A stretch of 41,490 bases of DNA from an uncultured Rhodanobacteraceae bacterium (GCA_937928755.1 CALEZI010000145.1:1-41490), one strand, 5' to 3'. Positions 32,453 through 40,846 are shown, counted from the first letter of the stretch. Notes: generated from the letters alone by a model not told the origin. Program-made: numbers and translations.

Positions 32453-33198
32453 TCTTCGAGCGCATGAAACACCGCTTCGCCGACTTCGAAGCGACCCTTG
32501 CAGACGGTCGGGTAGCCGGCCGGCTCGCCGGGCTTGAAACGATCGATCAGCACGCCATCGAGGCGCACGCTGCGGCTGCCATCGGCGTGTTCCTGCCAGC
32601 GCACCGCGCGCGTCGGCGAACACACGCCGTGGCGGTTCGGCGAGGCGCCGGTGACGAAGCTCGACAGCTGGCAGCGACCTTCGACCATGATGCACAGGCT
32701 GCCGAAGGCGAACACCTCGATTGGCACCACGTTTGCGGCGCATACGCGCTCGACCTGCTCGACCGACAGCACGCGCGGCAGCACCGCGCGGGCGATGTCG
32801 AAGCGTTCGCGGTACCAGCGCAGCGCAACGTGCGTTGTCGCCGAACCCTGCACCGACAGGTGGCGCGCCAGCTGCGGATGCGCACTGGCGGCGTAATCGA
32901 GCAGGTCCGGGTCGGCGGCGATGATCGCGTCGGCACCGAGCGCTGCCGCGCGATCGACCGCGCCGCGCCACTGCCCGATGCGTGTCGGCGTCGGGTAGGT
33001 GTTGAGCGCGATGTACAGCTCGCGACCGCGGGCGTGCGCGTAGGCGACCGCGGCGACCAGATCGGCCTCGCAGAAGTTGAGGCCAGGAAAGGCGCGCGCA
33101 TTGGTCTCATCGCGAAAGCCGACATAAACCGCATCGGCCCCGGCGTCGATCGCCGCCTTGAACGCCGGCGGACTGCCGGCCGGGCACACCAGGCGCAT
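32356..33198 (-). pseudogene. ubiU: UbiU-like U32 family protein, N-terminal part, rearranged
   Basis: Residues 1-251 (start MRLVCPAGSPPAFKAAIDAG at 33198) match UbiU, the U32-family iron-sulfur protein that with UbiV and UbiT supports oxygen-independent ubiquinone hydroxylation. The four cluster cysteines are kept: C169 and C176 (FGSLCIMVEGRC), C193 (GVCSPTR) and C233 (PTVCKGR). After FHALEEPT homology stops; the remaining frame to 32356 is antisense to the inverted C-terminal piece (32282-32452) and meaningless. About six residues at the joint and the C-terminal tail are missing. UbiV and UbiT are not beside it. Probably non-functional, although the cluster-binding part is intact. Confidence 0.85.
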
Positions 33199-33301
33199 GG
33201 AGGGAGTGTCCTGCTGGTTGGATGGTGCGAGGTTTGCGCCGCTGGCCACCGGCCGGCATTGACCGAAGTCAGGTGAGAAGGGGGACGCTGCCGCATTTGC
33301 C

Positions 33302-33477
33302 TTCTGTAGGTCCAGACTTGTCTGGACGCTGTTGTCTTTCGCTGCTGACCCACCAACAGCAAGAGCCGGAGCGTCCAGACAAATCTGGACCTACCAACAG
33401 CAAGAGCCAAAGCGTCCGGACAAGCCTGGACCTACCAACAGCAAGTGCCTGAGCGTCCAGACAAGTCTGGACCTGCC
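33302..33477. repeat. Palindromic repeat array (one inverted, three direct units)
   Basis: Same family and layout as 11705-11901. A first inverted unit (GGTCCAGACTTGTCTGGACG) is followed by direct units at about 33382, 33412 and 33452 with GACCTACCAACAGCAAG spacers. Two units carry stem changes: GTCCAGAC-AA-ATCTGGAC and GTCCGGAC-AA-GCCTGGAC, the latter with one G-T and one A-C pair. It lies upstream of the broken ubiU and downstream of trxC. Confidence 0.88.
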
Positions 33478-33594
33478 TTCATTTGCGTCCCTTGCGGACC
33501 AGAACACAGCCCACCCGATCGCCGCTCGGCTCGACGTTGAAGCAGCCTGCTGTCACTGCCGGCGATTTGGCTGGTCGCCCCTTCGTGGTTGATG

Positions 33595-33648
33595 TTGCCC
33601 GGAGGGCTAAGTGACAGGCGGCCCGAAGTCCCGTAGCCCTTCGGGCAA
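33595..33648. terminator. Hairpin downstream of trxC
   Basis: TTGCCCGGAGGGCTA (33595-33609) and TAGCCCTTCGGGCAA (33634-33648) are complementary at 14 of 15 positions, with a 24-nt loop. It starts about 25 bp beyond the trxC stop on the minus strand and may end that transcript. The stretch 33478-33594 shows no gene. Confidence 0.5.
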
Positions 33649-33672
33649 CGTGACCTGCATTTCTGTCGCCGT

Positions 33673-34164
33673 TCAACCCACCGCCTCGGCCACGAAGCGC
33701 ACGATGTCCATCGCGCCCCTTGCGCCCTGGGTACGCGCGATCTCGCGGCCGCCGTGAAACAGCGCCAGGGTCGGGATGCTCTGCACGTGGTGGGCGCCAC
33801 CGACCTCCTGGTGCGCCTGGATGTCGACCTTGGCCACGCGGATCTGCGGCTCGAGGCGGGTTGTCGCGGCCGCCAGTTGCGGCGCCATCTGCACGCAGGG
33901 ACCGCACCACGGCGCCCAGAAGTCGACCAGCACCGGCTGCCCGGAGGCCTCGATCAGGCGCTGCAGAGCGGCGCCATCGACCTCAACGGGGTGGCCCTGG
34001 AACAGCAGCGCCTTGCAGCGGCCGCAACTCGGACGCGCCTCCAGCCGCTCCAGCGGAACGCGGTTCTTGCTCTGGCAACTGGGGCAAACGATCAACAGAT
34101 CCTGGGACACGGGCACGCGCTCGCTGTCGGGTTGAGCAGAAGCTGGGGGCGCGGTGGCGCGCAA
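33673..34164 (-). CDS. trxC: Thioredoxin 2 (zinc-ribbon thioredoxin)
   Basis: A cytoplasmic disulfide reductase. An N-terminal zinc ribbon with two CxxC pairs (VCPSCQSKN and SCGRCKAL) precedes a thioredoxin domain with the WCGPC active site in FWAPWCGPCVQMAPQL and the cis-proline in SIPTLALF. This order defines TrxC. The frame is open to a TTG at 34164; relatives begin close to the first CxxC, so a GTG at 34116 or 34110 (VPVSQDLLIVCP) is the more likely start, giving about 147 residues. No clear ribosome-binding site was found. It follows the TRAP protein gene on the same strand. Confidence 0.93.
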   Translation of the reverse strand: MRATAPPASAQPDSERVPVSQDLLIVCPSCQSKNRVPLERLEARPSCGRCKALLFQGHPVEVDGAALQRLIEASGQPVLVDFWAPWCGPCVQMAPQLAAATTRLEPQIRVAKVDIQAHQEVGGAHHVQSIPTLALFHGGREIARTQGARGAMDIVRFVAEAVG

Positions 34165-34179
34165 TCAACCACGCGTCGA

Positions 34180-35283
34180 TCAGGCGCTCGCCTCGTAATA
34201 GGCCACTTCTGAAATCTTGTGCCAGCGCCGGGCACCCGCCTTGAACGCCTGGTAGGACTCGTAGACGCGTGTGGTGAATGGATCCTTGGCAGCGATCTCG
34301 GCGATCACCTGCTCGCTCGCCTCGCGCAGCGCCTTGACGACGTCATCCGGCAGTCGCTTGAACTCGACGCCGTGCTCCTGGCTCAAGGTGTCCATCGCAC
34401 GGTAGTTCTGCGCGGTGTAATCGCTCAGCATGTCCAGATTCACCGCCTGGCAGGCGGCTTCCACGATGGCTTTCAGGTCCTCCGGCAGTGCATCGAAGGC
34501 GGTCTTGTTGACCATGCATTCCAAGGTCGGGCCGGGCTCTTGCCAGCCTGGGTAGTAGGCATGCCGGGCTACCTTGTGCAGCCCGAATGCCAGGTCGTTG
34601 TACGGTCCGACCCACTCGGTTGCATCGATCGCGCCGGTCTGCAGGGCGGTGTACAGCTCGGCGCCCGGGATGTTCACCGGGGCGCCACCGAGGCGCGCCA
34701 GCACCTCGCCGCCGAGGCCGGGGATGCGCATCTTCAGCCCTCTCAGATCGTCGATACTGTTGATTTCCTTGCGAAACCAACCGGCCAACTGAACGCCTGT
34801 GTTGCCCGCCGGAAACGGCACCAGATCGAATTTCGCATACAACTCGCGCCACAGTTCGATGCCGCCGCCGTGATACAGCCAGCCATTCATCTCCTGGGCG
34901 TTCATGCCGAAAGGCACCGCAGAAAAGAACTGCGCCGCCTCCGCCTTTCCCTTCCAGTAGTAGGCCCCGCTGTGGCCCATCTGTGCGGTGCCCTGCGAGA
35001 CCGCGTCGAACACCTCGAAGGCCGGCACCAACTCGCCACCACCAAACACCTTGACCGTAAGCCGCCCACCACTCAATCGCCCGATCAACTCGGCCAGACG
35101 CGCAGCGCCGGCGCCGAGCCCGGGGAAATTGGTCGGCCACGAGGTCACCATCTTCCAGGTCAGCTTGATTGCCGGCGCAGCAGTGCCGCCCGCCGCCGGC
35201 GTCGGCGCGGGCCCCCCACATGCCGCAAGCGCCCCGGCTGCGGCGGCGGCAGCGCCGGCTTTCACGAAATTGCGGCGATGCAT
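34180..35283 (-). CDS. TRAP transporter substrate-binding protein (DctP/TakP type), orphan
   Basis: A periplasmic binding protein of 367 residues starting MHRRNFVKAG. The leader combines a twin-arginine motif with a lipobox (GALAAC-GG), suggesting a Tat-exported lipoprotein. The mature part shows DctP features: TSWPTNFPGLGAGAARLAEL, GGRLTVKVFGGGELVPAFEV, and the ligand-binding arginine region LRGLKMRIPGLGGEVL with NIPGAELYTALQTGAIDATE. The AYYWKGK and FFSAVPFGM segments resemble 2-oxoacid-binding TakP-like members. TRAP uptake needs DctQ and DctM membrane subunits, and neither is in the window: trxC is downstream and polA upstream. Confidence 0.9.
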   Translation of the reverse strand: MHRRNFVKAGAAAAAAGALAACGGPAPTPAAGGTAAPAIKLTWKMVTSWPTNFPGLGAGAARLAELIGRLSGGRLTVKVFGGGELVPAFEVFDAVSQGTAQMGHSGAYYWKGKAEAAQFFSAVPFGMNAQEMNGWLYHGGGIELWRELYAKFDLVPFPAGNTGVQLAGWFRKEINSIDDLRGLKMRIPGLGGEVLARLGGAPVNIPGAELYTALQTGAIDATEWVGPYNDLAFGLHKVARHAYYPGWQEPGPTLECMVNKTAFDALPEDLKAIVEAACQAVNLDMLSDYTAQNYRAMDTLSQEHGVEFKRLPDDVVKALREASEQVIAEIAAKDPFTTRVYESYQAFKAGARRWHKISEVAYYEASA

Positions 35284-35338
35284 GGGTCGGGCTCCGGTGA
35301 GACGTTTCGGCGGAGGATAGCCGGTCGGCGGAGGATGG

Positions 35339-35490
35339 GAGGAAAAGGGAAAAAGGAAAAAGGAAAAGGGAAGAGCAGCCACGAGGCAAGCCGTTCTGCG
35401 TCGCTCCACTCATGCAAGAGCACCGCATATCGCTCCCACGAACCGCCGCTTCCCGCTCTTCCCTTTTCCTTTTTCCCTTTCCCTTTTTCC
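35339..35490. repeat. Inverted repeat of purine-rich tandem units (GGAAAAAG type)
   Basis: The left arm 35339-35376 (GGAAAAGGGAAAAAGGAAAA, ending GGGAAGAGC) and right arm 35455-35490 (GCTCTTCCCTTTTCC, then CTTTCCCTTTTTCC) are reverse complements with minor slippage, about 36 nt each, around a loop of ~80 nt. It lies between polA and the TRAP gene. It has the same design as the repeats at 22744-22850, 40098-40159 and 40701-40783. Confidence 0.85.
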
Positions 35491-35498
35491 AGCCCTTC

Positions 35499-38219
35499 TC
35501 AGTGCGCCTCATCCCAATTCGCCCCGATCCCCACATCCACCACCAGCGGCACGGCAAGATCGGCGGCGGCCGACATGCGTTCGGCGATGCCGTCGCGATA
35601 GTGCGCCAGGCGGTCTTCGCGGATCTCGAACACCAGTTCGTCGTGCACCTGCAGCAGCATGCGGATCTCGTCCGCGTGCGGCGCCAGCCAGCGGTCCATC
35701 TGAATCATCGCGCGCTTGATGATGTCGGCGGCGGTACCCTGCATCGGCGCGTTGATCGCTGCGCGCTCGGCACCCTGGCGCGCGGCGAAGCTCTTGCCGC
35801 GGATCTCCGGCAGGTACAGCCGGCGCCCGAATACGGTCTCGACGAATCCGTCCTCGCGCGCCTTGCGACGGGTCGACTCCATGTACTCGCGCACGCCGGG
35901 ATAACGCGAGAAGTACAGATCGACGTAGTCCTGCGCCTGGCCGCGACCGATGCCGAGCTGCTTGCCCAGGCCAAAGGCGCTCATGCCGTAGATCAGGCCG
36001 AAATTGATCGCCTTGGCGGCGCGCCGCTCATTGCTGCTGACTTCATCCGGCGCCTTGCCGAAGACCTCGGCGGCGGTGGCGCGATGGATGTCCTGGCCGC
36101 TGCGGAAGGCGGCCAGCAGGCCGGCATCGCCCGACAGGTGCGCCATGATGCGTAGTTCGATCTGTGAATAGTCTGCGGCCAGCACCAACCACCCGGGCGG
36201 CGCCACGAAGGCCTGGCGGATGCGCCGGCCCTCGGGCGTGCGGATCGGGATGTTCTGCAGGTTCGGGTCGGACGAGGACAAGCGCCCGGTCGCCGCCACC
36301 GCCTGATGGAAACTGCTGTGCACGCGCCCGGTCGCCGGGTTGATCAACTCCGGCAGCTTGTCGGTATAGGTACTCTTGAGCTTGGCCAACGAGCGGTAAT
36401 CGAGAATCTTGCGCGGCAGCTCGTCGAGCTCGGCGAGTTCTTCCAGGGCGTCCTCGTTGGTCGATGGCTGTCCGCCAGGCGTGCGCTGCTTGATCGGCAG
36501 ACCTCGCTGCTCGAACAGGATCTGCGCCAGTTGTTTCGGCGAGTCGAGGCTGAACGGGTGCCCCGCCAGGGCGTGCACCTCCTGCTGCAGCCGGATCATG
36601 GCGTGGCCGAGTTCGCTGCTCTGCTTGCGCAGCAGCGCAGCGTCGATCAGCACGCCGCAGCGTTCCATGCGCGCCAGCACCGGCGCCAGCGGCATCTCGA
36701 TCTCGCTGAAAACGCGCAGCAGTCCGGGCTCGGCCTGCAACTTCGGCCATAGCGCCTGATGCAACCTCAGCGTGATGTCGGCGTCCTCGGCGGCATAGGC
36801 GCAGGCCTCATCGAGCCCGACCTGCGAGAAGCTGATCTGCCTGGCCCCCTTGCCCGCGACATCGCTGTACAAGACGGTGTCGACACCGAGATAGGTCTTC
36901 GCTAGCGCGTCCATGTTGTGCAGCGTCGCGGTGGAATTGAGCACATAGGACTCGAGCATGCTGTCGAAGGCCAGGCCCTGGATCTCTATCCCGTAACGCA
37001 TCAGCACGTTGATGTCGTACTTGCCGTGTTGGGCGATCTTGGTGCGCTGCGGGTCTTGCAGCAGCGGCTTCAGCGCCGCCAGCACCTGATCCAGCGGCAA
37101 TTGCGGCGGCGCGCCGGGGTAGTCATGGCCGACCGGCACATAGGCGGCGTGCCCGGGCTCAACCGCGAAGGAAACGCCCACCAGTTGCGCACGCTGCGCG
37201 TCGATGCTGGTGGTCTCGGTGTCGAAAGCGAAGGCTGGCGCTGCCTCGAGCCGTTCGATCCAACGCCCAAAGGCCTCGCTCGAGGTGACCAGTTCGTAGT
37301 GCTTCTCGACCGGCGGCGGATGGTCGCGACCGGCGCTGCTCGATGTCGTCACCAGCGCTGGTGCATCGGCCGCGCTGCCGCCGATTTCGGCCAGTGCCTG
37401 TTTGAACCCGTAGCGTGCGTAGAGGCCGCGCAGGCTTTCGATATCCGGCGCAGTCAGCGCGAGGTCGCCCGGGCCAACGGGCAACACGCAGTCGGTCTTG
37501 ACCGTGACCAGTTCGCGGTTGAGCGGCAAGCGCGGCAGCGCAGCACGCAGGTTCTCGCCGACCTTGCCGCCGACTTCCGCGGCATGCGCGATCACGTTTT
37601 CCAGCGTACCGTATTGCGCCAGCCACTTGGCAGCCGTCTTCGGGCCGCATTTGTCGACGCCGGGCACGTTGTCGACGGCATCGCCCATCAAGGCCAGATA
37701 ATCGATGATGCGATCCGGCGGCACGCCGAACTTGACAGCCACGCCGGCGCTGTCGAGCCGCTCGCCGGTCATCGTGTTCAGCCAGACGATGCCCGGCTCG
37801 ACCAGTTGCGTCAGGTCCTTGTCGCTGGTCGAGATGACCACGTTCATGCCCAGCGCCCGACCCTGTCGCGCCAGCGTGCCGATCACATCGTCCGCCTCGA
37901 CACCCGGCTCGCGCAGGATCGGCACGCCGATCGCCTCGACGATCTTCAGCAGCGGCTCGACCTGCATGCGCAGGTCTTCCGGCATCGACGGCCGGTTGGC
38001 CTTGTAGTCGACGTACAAGTCATCGCGAAAGGTCTTGCCGGGCGCGTCGAAAACGAAGGCGAGGTGCTCCGGCCGGTCCTCCTTCATCACCTTGCGCAGC
38101 ATGTTCACCACGCCGAACAACGCGCCGGTCGGCTCGCCCGCGGCATTGGTCAGCGGCGGCAGCGCGTGGAATGCGCGATACAGGAAGCTGGAACCGTCGA
38201 TCAGGTAGAGCGTGGTCAT
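35499..38219 (-). CDS. polA: DNA polymerase I
   Basis: 906 residues from MTTLYLIDGSSFLYRAFHAL. The three domains are present in order: a 5'-3' exonuclease/flap nuclease (about 1-290, with FVFDAPGKTFRDDLY and EADDVIGTLA), a 3'-5' proofreading domain (FAFDTETTSID carries the DxE pair; also YAAEDADITLRLH) and the polymerase (DYSQIELRIMAHLSGD motif A, RRAAKAINFGLIYGMSAFGL O-helix, HDELVFE motif C). It fills Okazaki and repair gaps. The frame is open upstream to 38510, but that part reads through repeats; the start aligned with relatives is 38219. Confidence 0.97.
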   Translation of the reverse strand: MTTLYLIDGSSFLYRAFHALPPLTNAAGEPTGALFGVVNMLRKVMKEDRPEHLAFVFDAPGKTFRDDLYVDYKANRPSMPEDLRMQVEPLLKIVEAIGVPILREPGVEADDVIGTLARQGRALGMNVVISTSDKDLTQLVEPGIVWLNTMTGERLDSAGVAVKFGVPPDRIIDYLALMGDAVDNVPGVDKCGPKTAAKWLAQYGTLENVIAHAAEVGGKVGENLRAALPRLPLNRELVTVKTDCVLPVGPGDLALTAPDIESLRGLYARYGFKQALAEIGGSAADAPALVTTSSSAGRDHPPPVEKHYELVTSSEAFGRWIERLEAAPAFAFDTETTSIDAQRAQLVGVSFAVEPGHAAYVPVGHDYPGAPPQLPLDQVLAALKPLLQDPQRTKIAQHGKYDINVLMRYGIEIQGLAFDSMLESYVLNSTATLHNMDALAKTYLGVDTVLYSDVAGKGARQISFSQVGLDEACAYAAEDADITLRLHQALWPKLQAEPGLLRVFSEIEMPLAPVLARMERCGVLIDAALLRKQSSELGHAMIRLQQEVHALAGHPFSLDSPKQLAQILFEQRGLPIKQRTPGGQPSTNEDALEELAELDELPRKILDYRSLAKLKSTYTDKLPELINPATGRVHSSFHQAVAATGRLSSSDPNLQNIPIRTPEGRRIRQAFVAPPGWLVLAADYSQIELRIMAHLSGDAGLLAAFRSGQDIHRATAAEVFGKAPDEVSSNERRAAKAINFGLIYGMSAFGLGKQLGIGRGQAQDYVDLYFSRYPGVREYMESTRRKAREDGFVETVFGRRLYLPEIRGKSFAARQGAERAAINAPMQGTAADIIKRAMIQMDRWLAPHADEIRMLLQVHDELVFEIREDRLAHYRDGIAERMSAAADLAVPLVVDVGIGANWDEAH

Positions 38220-38252
38220 GGCGGCGCTGGGCGTGGGGCAGGTGGAAAGACT

Positions 38253-38320
38253 ACCGGTAGGGCGGATCCTTTGCCGCAGGCAGAGAATCCGCCGCCGGCC
38301 ATGCGGCAATCCCGCTTCGC
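38253..38320. repeat. CTTTGCCGCAGGCA palindromic repeat, copy 2
   Basis: GCGGATCCTTTGCCGCAGG followed by CAGAGAATCCGCC forms a hairpin. This copy continues with TGCGGCAATCCCGCTTCGCTCC, paralleling the element at 5241-5298 that abuts the truncated XRE gene. It lies just upstream of polA. Confidence 0.6.
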
Positions 38321-38324
38321 TCCC

Positions 38325-38470
38325 GTAGAGCGGAGCTTGCTCCGCTGCATTTTTCGCTTCGCTCCCGTAGAGCGGAGCTTGCTCCGCTGCTTTTTCGCTT
38401 GGCTCTCGTAGAGCGGAGCTTGCTCCGCTGCTTTTGCGCTTCACCGAGCCGAGCAAGCTCGGCTCTACAA
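38325..38470. repeat. Tandem GTAGAGCGGAGCTTGCTCCGCT hairpins, four units
   Basis: Three direct units (starting 38325, 38367 and 38408; period 41-42 bp) carry AGCGGAGC-TT-GCTCCGCT, each followed by a short T-run (ATTTTTC, CTTTTTC, CTTTTGC). A fourth, inverted unit (38444-38469) has AGCCGAGC-AA-GCTCGGCT, a compensated base-pair change. The plus-strand T-runs make the first three look like tandem terminators, although both flanking genes (polA, nnrU) are on the minus strand. Confidence 0.85.
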
Positions 38471-38493
38471 GGGCATCTGGCGCATCGCGACCC

Positions 38494-39066
38494 TCACCCG
38501 AACGGCGCAATGCCGATCATGCGCAGGTGCGCCCACATGGCGAATCCGAGGTACAGACCGATGCCGCCGATCACCGCGATGACATCGTTGAAGCGCCAGA
38601 CTGGCGCACCCGGATGCTTGCGCTGCGGACGGCCGCGTGCCGAGACCCAGTCGGCGAGCGCCCAGCCGAGGAAGCTGCCGAACAGCAACAGGTCGGCGCG
38701 GGTGGTTGTGCCCAGAAGGTGGGCGCCGGCCCAGAGCATGGTGGCGATCAACATCGGATGGCCGACCGCGCGCTTGATCGCCCCCGGGAAATAGGTCGAC
38801 AGCAACAACGGAAACACCGGCAACAACAGCAGCGCCGCCAGATGCCGGGTCCAGCCGGGCGGGCTGTAGAGCAGTTCGGGTGCCTGACGCGCGGCGCCGT
38901 AACCGATGACGATCATGGCGAAGCCGGCGATCGAAAGCAGCGAGTAGGCGCCTTTCCAGCCGCTCTCGCCGAGGCGGGCAATCATCCGCTGGCGCCAGGC
39001 GGGGGCGACGATGGATACCGAGTGCACGCCGAGAAAGATCAGGATGCCGGCAAACAGCAGGGTCAT
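38494..39066 (-). CDS. NnrU family membrane protein
   Basis: 190 residues from MTLLFAGILIFLGVHSVSIV, with about five or six TM segments. It carries NnrU-type patterns: WRQRMIARLGESGWKGAYSL, GYGAAR, LYSPPGWTRHL, and IKRAVGHPMLIATMLWAGAH with the conserved histidines. NnrU proteins accompany denitrification or heme/membrane-redox genes in other bacteria; the role here is unknown and no nitrogen-oxide reductase gene is in the window. Upstream codons to 39225 are in frame but are not membrane-like. It is divergent from the AraC regulator across about 150 bp. Confidence 0.88.
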   Translation of the reverse strand: MTLLFAGILIFLGVHSVSIVAPAWRQRMIARLGESGWKGAYSLLSIAGFAMIVIGYGAARQAPELLYSPPGWTRHLAALLLLPVFPLLLSTYFPGAIKRAVGHPMLIATMLWAGAHLLGTTTRADLLLFGSFLGWALADWVSARGRPQRKHPGAPVWRFNDVIAVIGGIGLYLGFAMWAHLRMIGIAPFG

Positions 39067-39214
39067 GGCGCGTTCCGGAGTCGGTCGATGCCAGAGTATG
39101 GCGGACGGCAGCGTCAGTCGCTTCAGCGTGCGAATCAAGGCGTGAGCATATTGTGAAAACCACGCCCATTGCACCAGACTAAGCGCCTCGCGGCGTTTCG
39201 CGGGAGCAACGCCA

Positions 39215-40087
39215 ATGCCGCACACGATCGCCAGCCGCGTCAGCGTGCATCACCACGATTCGCCGCTCGGACGGTGGACCGTCGCCGTGTGCCGTCCGGC
39301 ACCGGCGCTGGCCGGAATCGTCAGCACCCTGTGGTTCGGCGAAGGCCAGATCAGTTACACGCGCGACCGCATCCTGCCGTCGGGCCAGAGCCAACTGCTG
39401 ATCAACCTCGGCCCGACGCAGTACCGCATCATCGCCGGACCTCCGGAACAACGCATCCCGTTCACCGACATCTGGTACTCGGGCTTGCACCAGGGCCCGA
39501 TCGACACCGAGATTCCACACGGCAGCGCACTGCTCGGCGTCGCCTTCAACGCGCACGGCGGTTATCCGTGGCTGGGCGAGGACCTGTCCGGGCTGGCCGA
39601 TTGCATCATCGCGCTCGCCGACGCACTCGGCGACGGCGTGCTTGCGCTTCGCGAGCGACTGCTCAACTGTGCGGACGTGGCAAGTCGTTTCGACCTGGTC
39701 GAGCGCTGGTTGCTGGCACGCCTGCGACCGCAGGCGCTGATCCATCCGGCAGTGCGCTGGGCGGTGGAGCGCATCACCGCCAACGCCGGCCAGGTCAGCG
39801 TCGACGAACTCGCGCGGCAGACGGGTTACACGCGCAAACACCTGAATGCGCTGTTCCAGCGCCAGGTCGGCCTCGGCCCCAAAGCGTTGGCGCGCGTGCA
39901 TCGATTCACCGGCGCGCTGACCCTGCTGGGCCGCCACCACCAGGTACCCTGGGCCGAACTGGCACTGCACTGCGGCTATTACGACCAATCGCACCTGGTG
40001 CACGATTTCCGCCGCTTCAGCGGCTACGCGCCTGCTGAGTTCCTGCGCCACGACCGTCCCGATTCGGGAAGCGTGGTGGTGCGGTGA
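39215..40087 (+). CDS. AraC-family transcriptional regulator
   Basis: 290 residues. The C-terminal ~100 residues hold two helix-turn-helix units: VSVDELARQTGYTRKHLNAL and WAELALHCGYYDQSHLVHDF, then RRFSGYAPAEFLR, the AraC signature ending. The N-terminal part (about 1-170, with ILPSGQSQLLINLG and GALLGVAFNAHGGYPWLGE) is a DUF6597-like ligand or dimerisation region. It is divergent from nnrU, which is a natural candidate target; the DUF1761 gene follows after a hairpin repeat. GGGAG precedes the ATG. Confidence 0.9.
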   Translation: MPHTIASRVSVHHHDSPLGRWTVAVCRPAPALAGIVSTLWFGEGQISYTRDRILPSGQSQLLINLGPTQYRIIAGPPEQRIPFTDIWYSGLHQGPIDTEIPHGSALLGVAFNAHGGYPWLGEDLSGLADCIIALADALGDGVLALRERLLNCADVASRFDLVERWLLARLRPQALIHPAVRWAVERITANAGQVSVDELARQTGYTRKHLNALFQRQVGLGPKALARVHRFTGALTLLGRHHQVPWAELALHCGYYDQSHLVHDFRRFSGYAPAEFLRHDRPDSGSVVVR

Positions 40088-40097
40088 CACAGCAGTC

Positions 40098-40159
40098 AAA
40101 CGTGAAACGTAAAACGTCAATTTGCCCGCGCTCCGATTGACGTTTCACGTTTCACGTTT
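40098..40159. repeat. Inverted repeat of ACGTGAA tandem units
   Basis: AAACGTGAAACGTAAAACGT, then CAAT (40098-40121), and ATTGACGTTTCACGTTTCAC, then GTTT (40136-40159), are complementary at 23 of 24 positions with a 14-nt loop. It lies 10 bp after the AraC stop and could be a strong transcript-end hairpin. Confidence 0.88.
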
Positions 40160-40245
40160 CGCTGCTCCAACGAAGTTACTTTTTTCCAATACGCCTGCAA
40201 CCCTCCCAGTGAGACTCCGCATCACTCGCCCCAAGGACATCCGCC

Positions 40246-40644
40246 ATGCCTGAAGTCAATCTGCTTGCCGTGCTTGTCGCCGCTGTCGCCAGTTTTGTGC
40301 TCGGTGGCCTGTGGTACTCGCCGATGCTGTTCGCCAAGGTCTGGCAGCGCGAGGCCGGGGTCTCCGATGCGCAGTTGCAGAATGCCAACATGGGACTGAT
40401 CTTCGGGCTCGCCTTCGTGCTGTCGCTGGTGGCCGCTTTCGTGTTCGCGCTGTTCCTCGGTCCGCGTCCGCCGTTGGCGCTCGGCCTCGGGGCCGGCGCA
40501 TCGGCCGGATTGTGCTGGGTGGCTTCGAGCTTTGGCATCAATTACCTGTTCGAACGCAAGAGCTTCAAGCTGTTCCTGATCAATGGCGGATACCACACGC
40601 TGCAGTTCACCCTCATCGGATTGATCCTGGCGCTGTGGCCGTGA
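40246..40644 (+). CDS. DUF1761 family membrane protein
   Basis: 132 residues with four predicted TM segments: NLLAVLVAAVASFVLGGLWY, then GLIFGLAFVLSLVAAFVFAL, then a Gly/Ala-rich helix (GLGAGASAGLCWVASS), and finally TLQFTLIGLILAL. The opening GGLWYSPMLFAKVWQREAG and the ending INGGYHTLQF are the DUF1761 hallmarks. Function unknown. AAGGA is suitably spaced before the ATG. It is followed on the same strand by the DUF4287/SRPBCC gene after a 202-bp gap with an inverted repeat. Confidence 0.88.
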   Translation: MPEVNLLAVLVAAVASFVLGGLWYSPMLFAKVWQREAGVSDAQLQNANMGLIFGLAFVLSLVAAFVFALFLGPRPPLALGLGAGASAGLCWVASSFGINYLFERKSFKLFLINGGYHTLQFTLIGLILALWP

Positions 40645-40700
40645 GGAATGCTGGAGAGCGCGTGGGTCGTCAGCGCAGTGAGGATTCGCGCATCAAGAGC

Positions 40701-40783
40701 GGGGCAGGGGGCAGGGGGTCTGGCCCGCGTCGTGATCGGAACCATGCGGCGACGTTGGGCCCCTGCCCCCTGACCCCTGCCCC
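40701..40783. repeat. Inverted repeat of CAGGGGG tandem units
   Basis: GGGGCAGGGGGCAGGGGGTC, then TGGCCC (40701-40726), and GGGCCCCTGCCCCCTGACCC, then CTGCCCC (40757-40783), pair along about 25 nt with small offsets and a ~30-nt loop. The G-runs could also form a quadruplex. It lies between the DUF1761 and DUF4287/SRPBCC genes. Confidence 0.85.
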
Positions 40784-40846
40784 ACTTGTGTTCAGCAACC
40801 TGATTCGCTGGGCGAGGATGCCCGTCAGACCACCAAGGAGACACTG

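Noticed and set aside
32231..32467. Plus-strand ORF at the end of ubiU as an independent small gene
   Set aside because: Its peptide aligns with the UbiU C-terminus, so it is explained as an inverted ubiU fragment.
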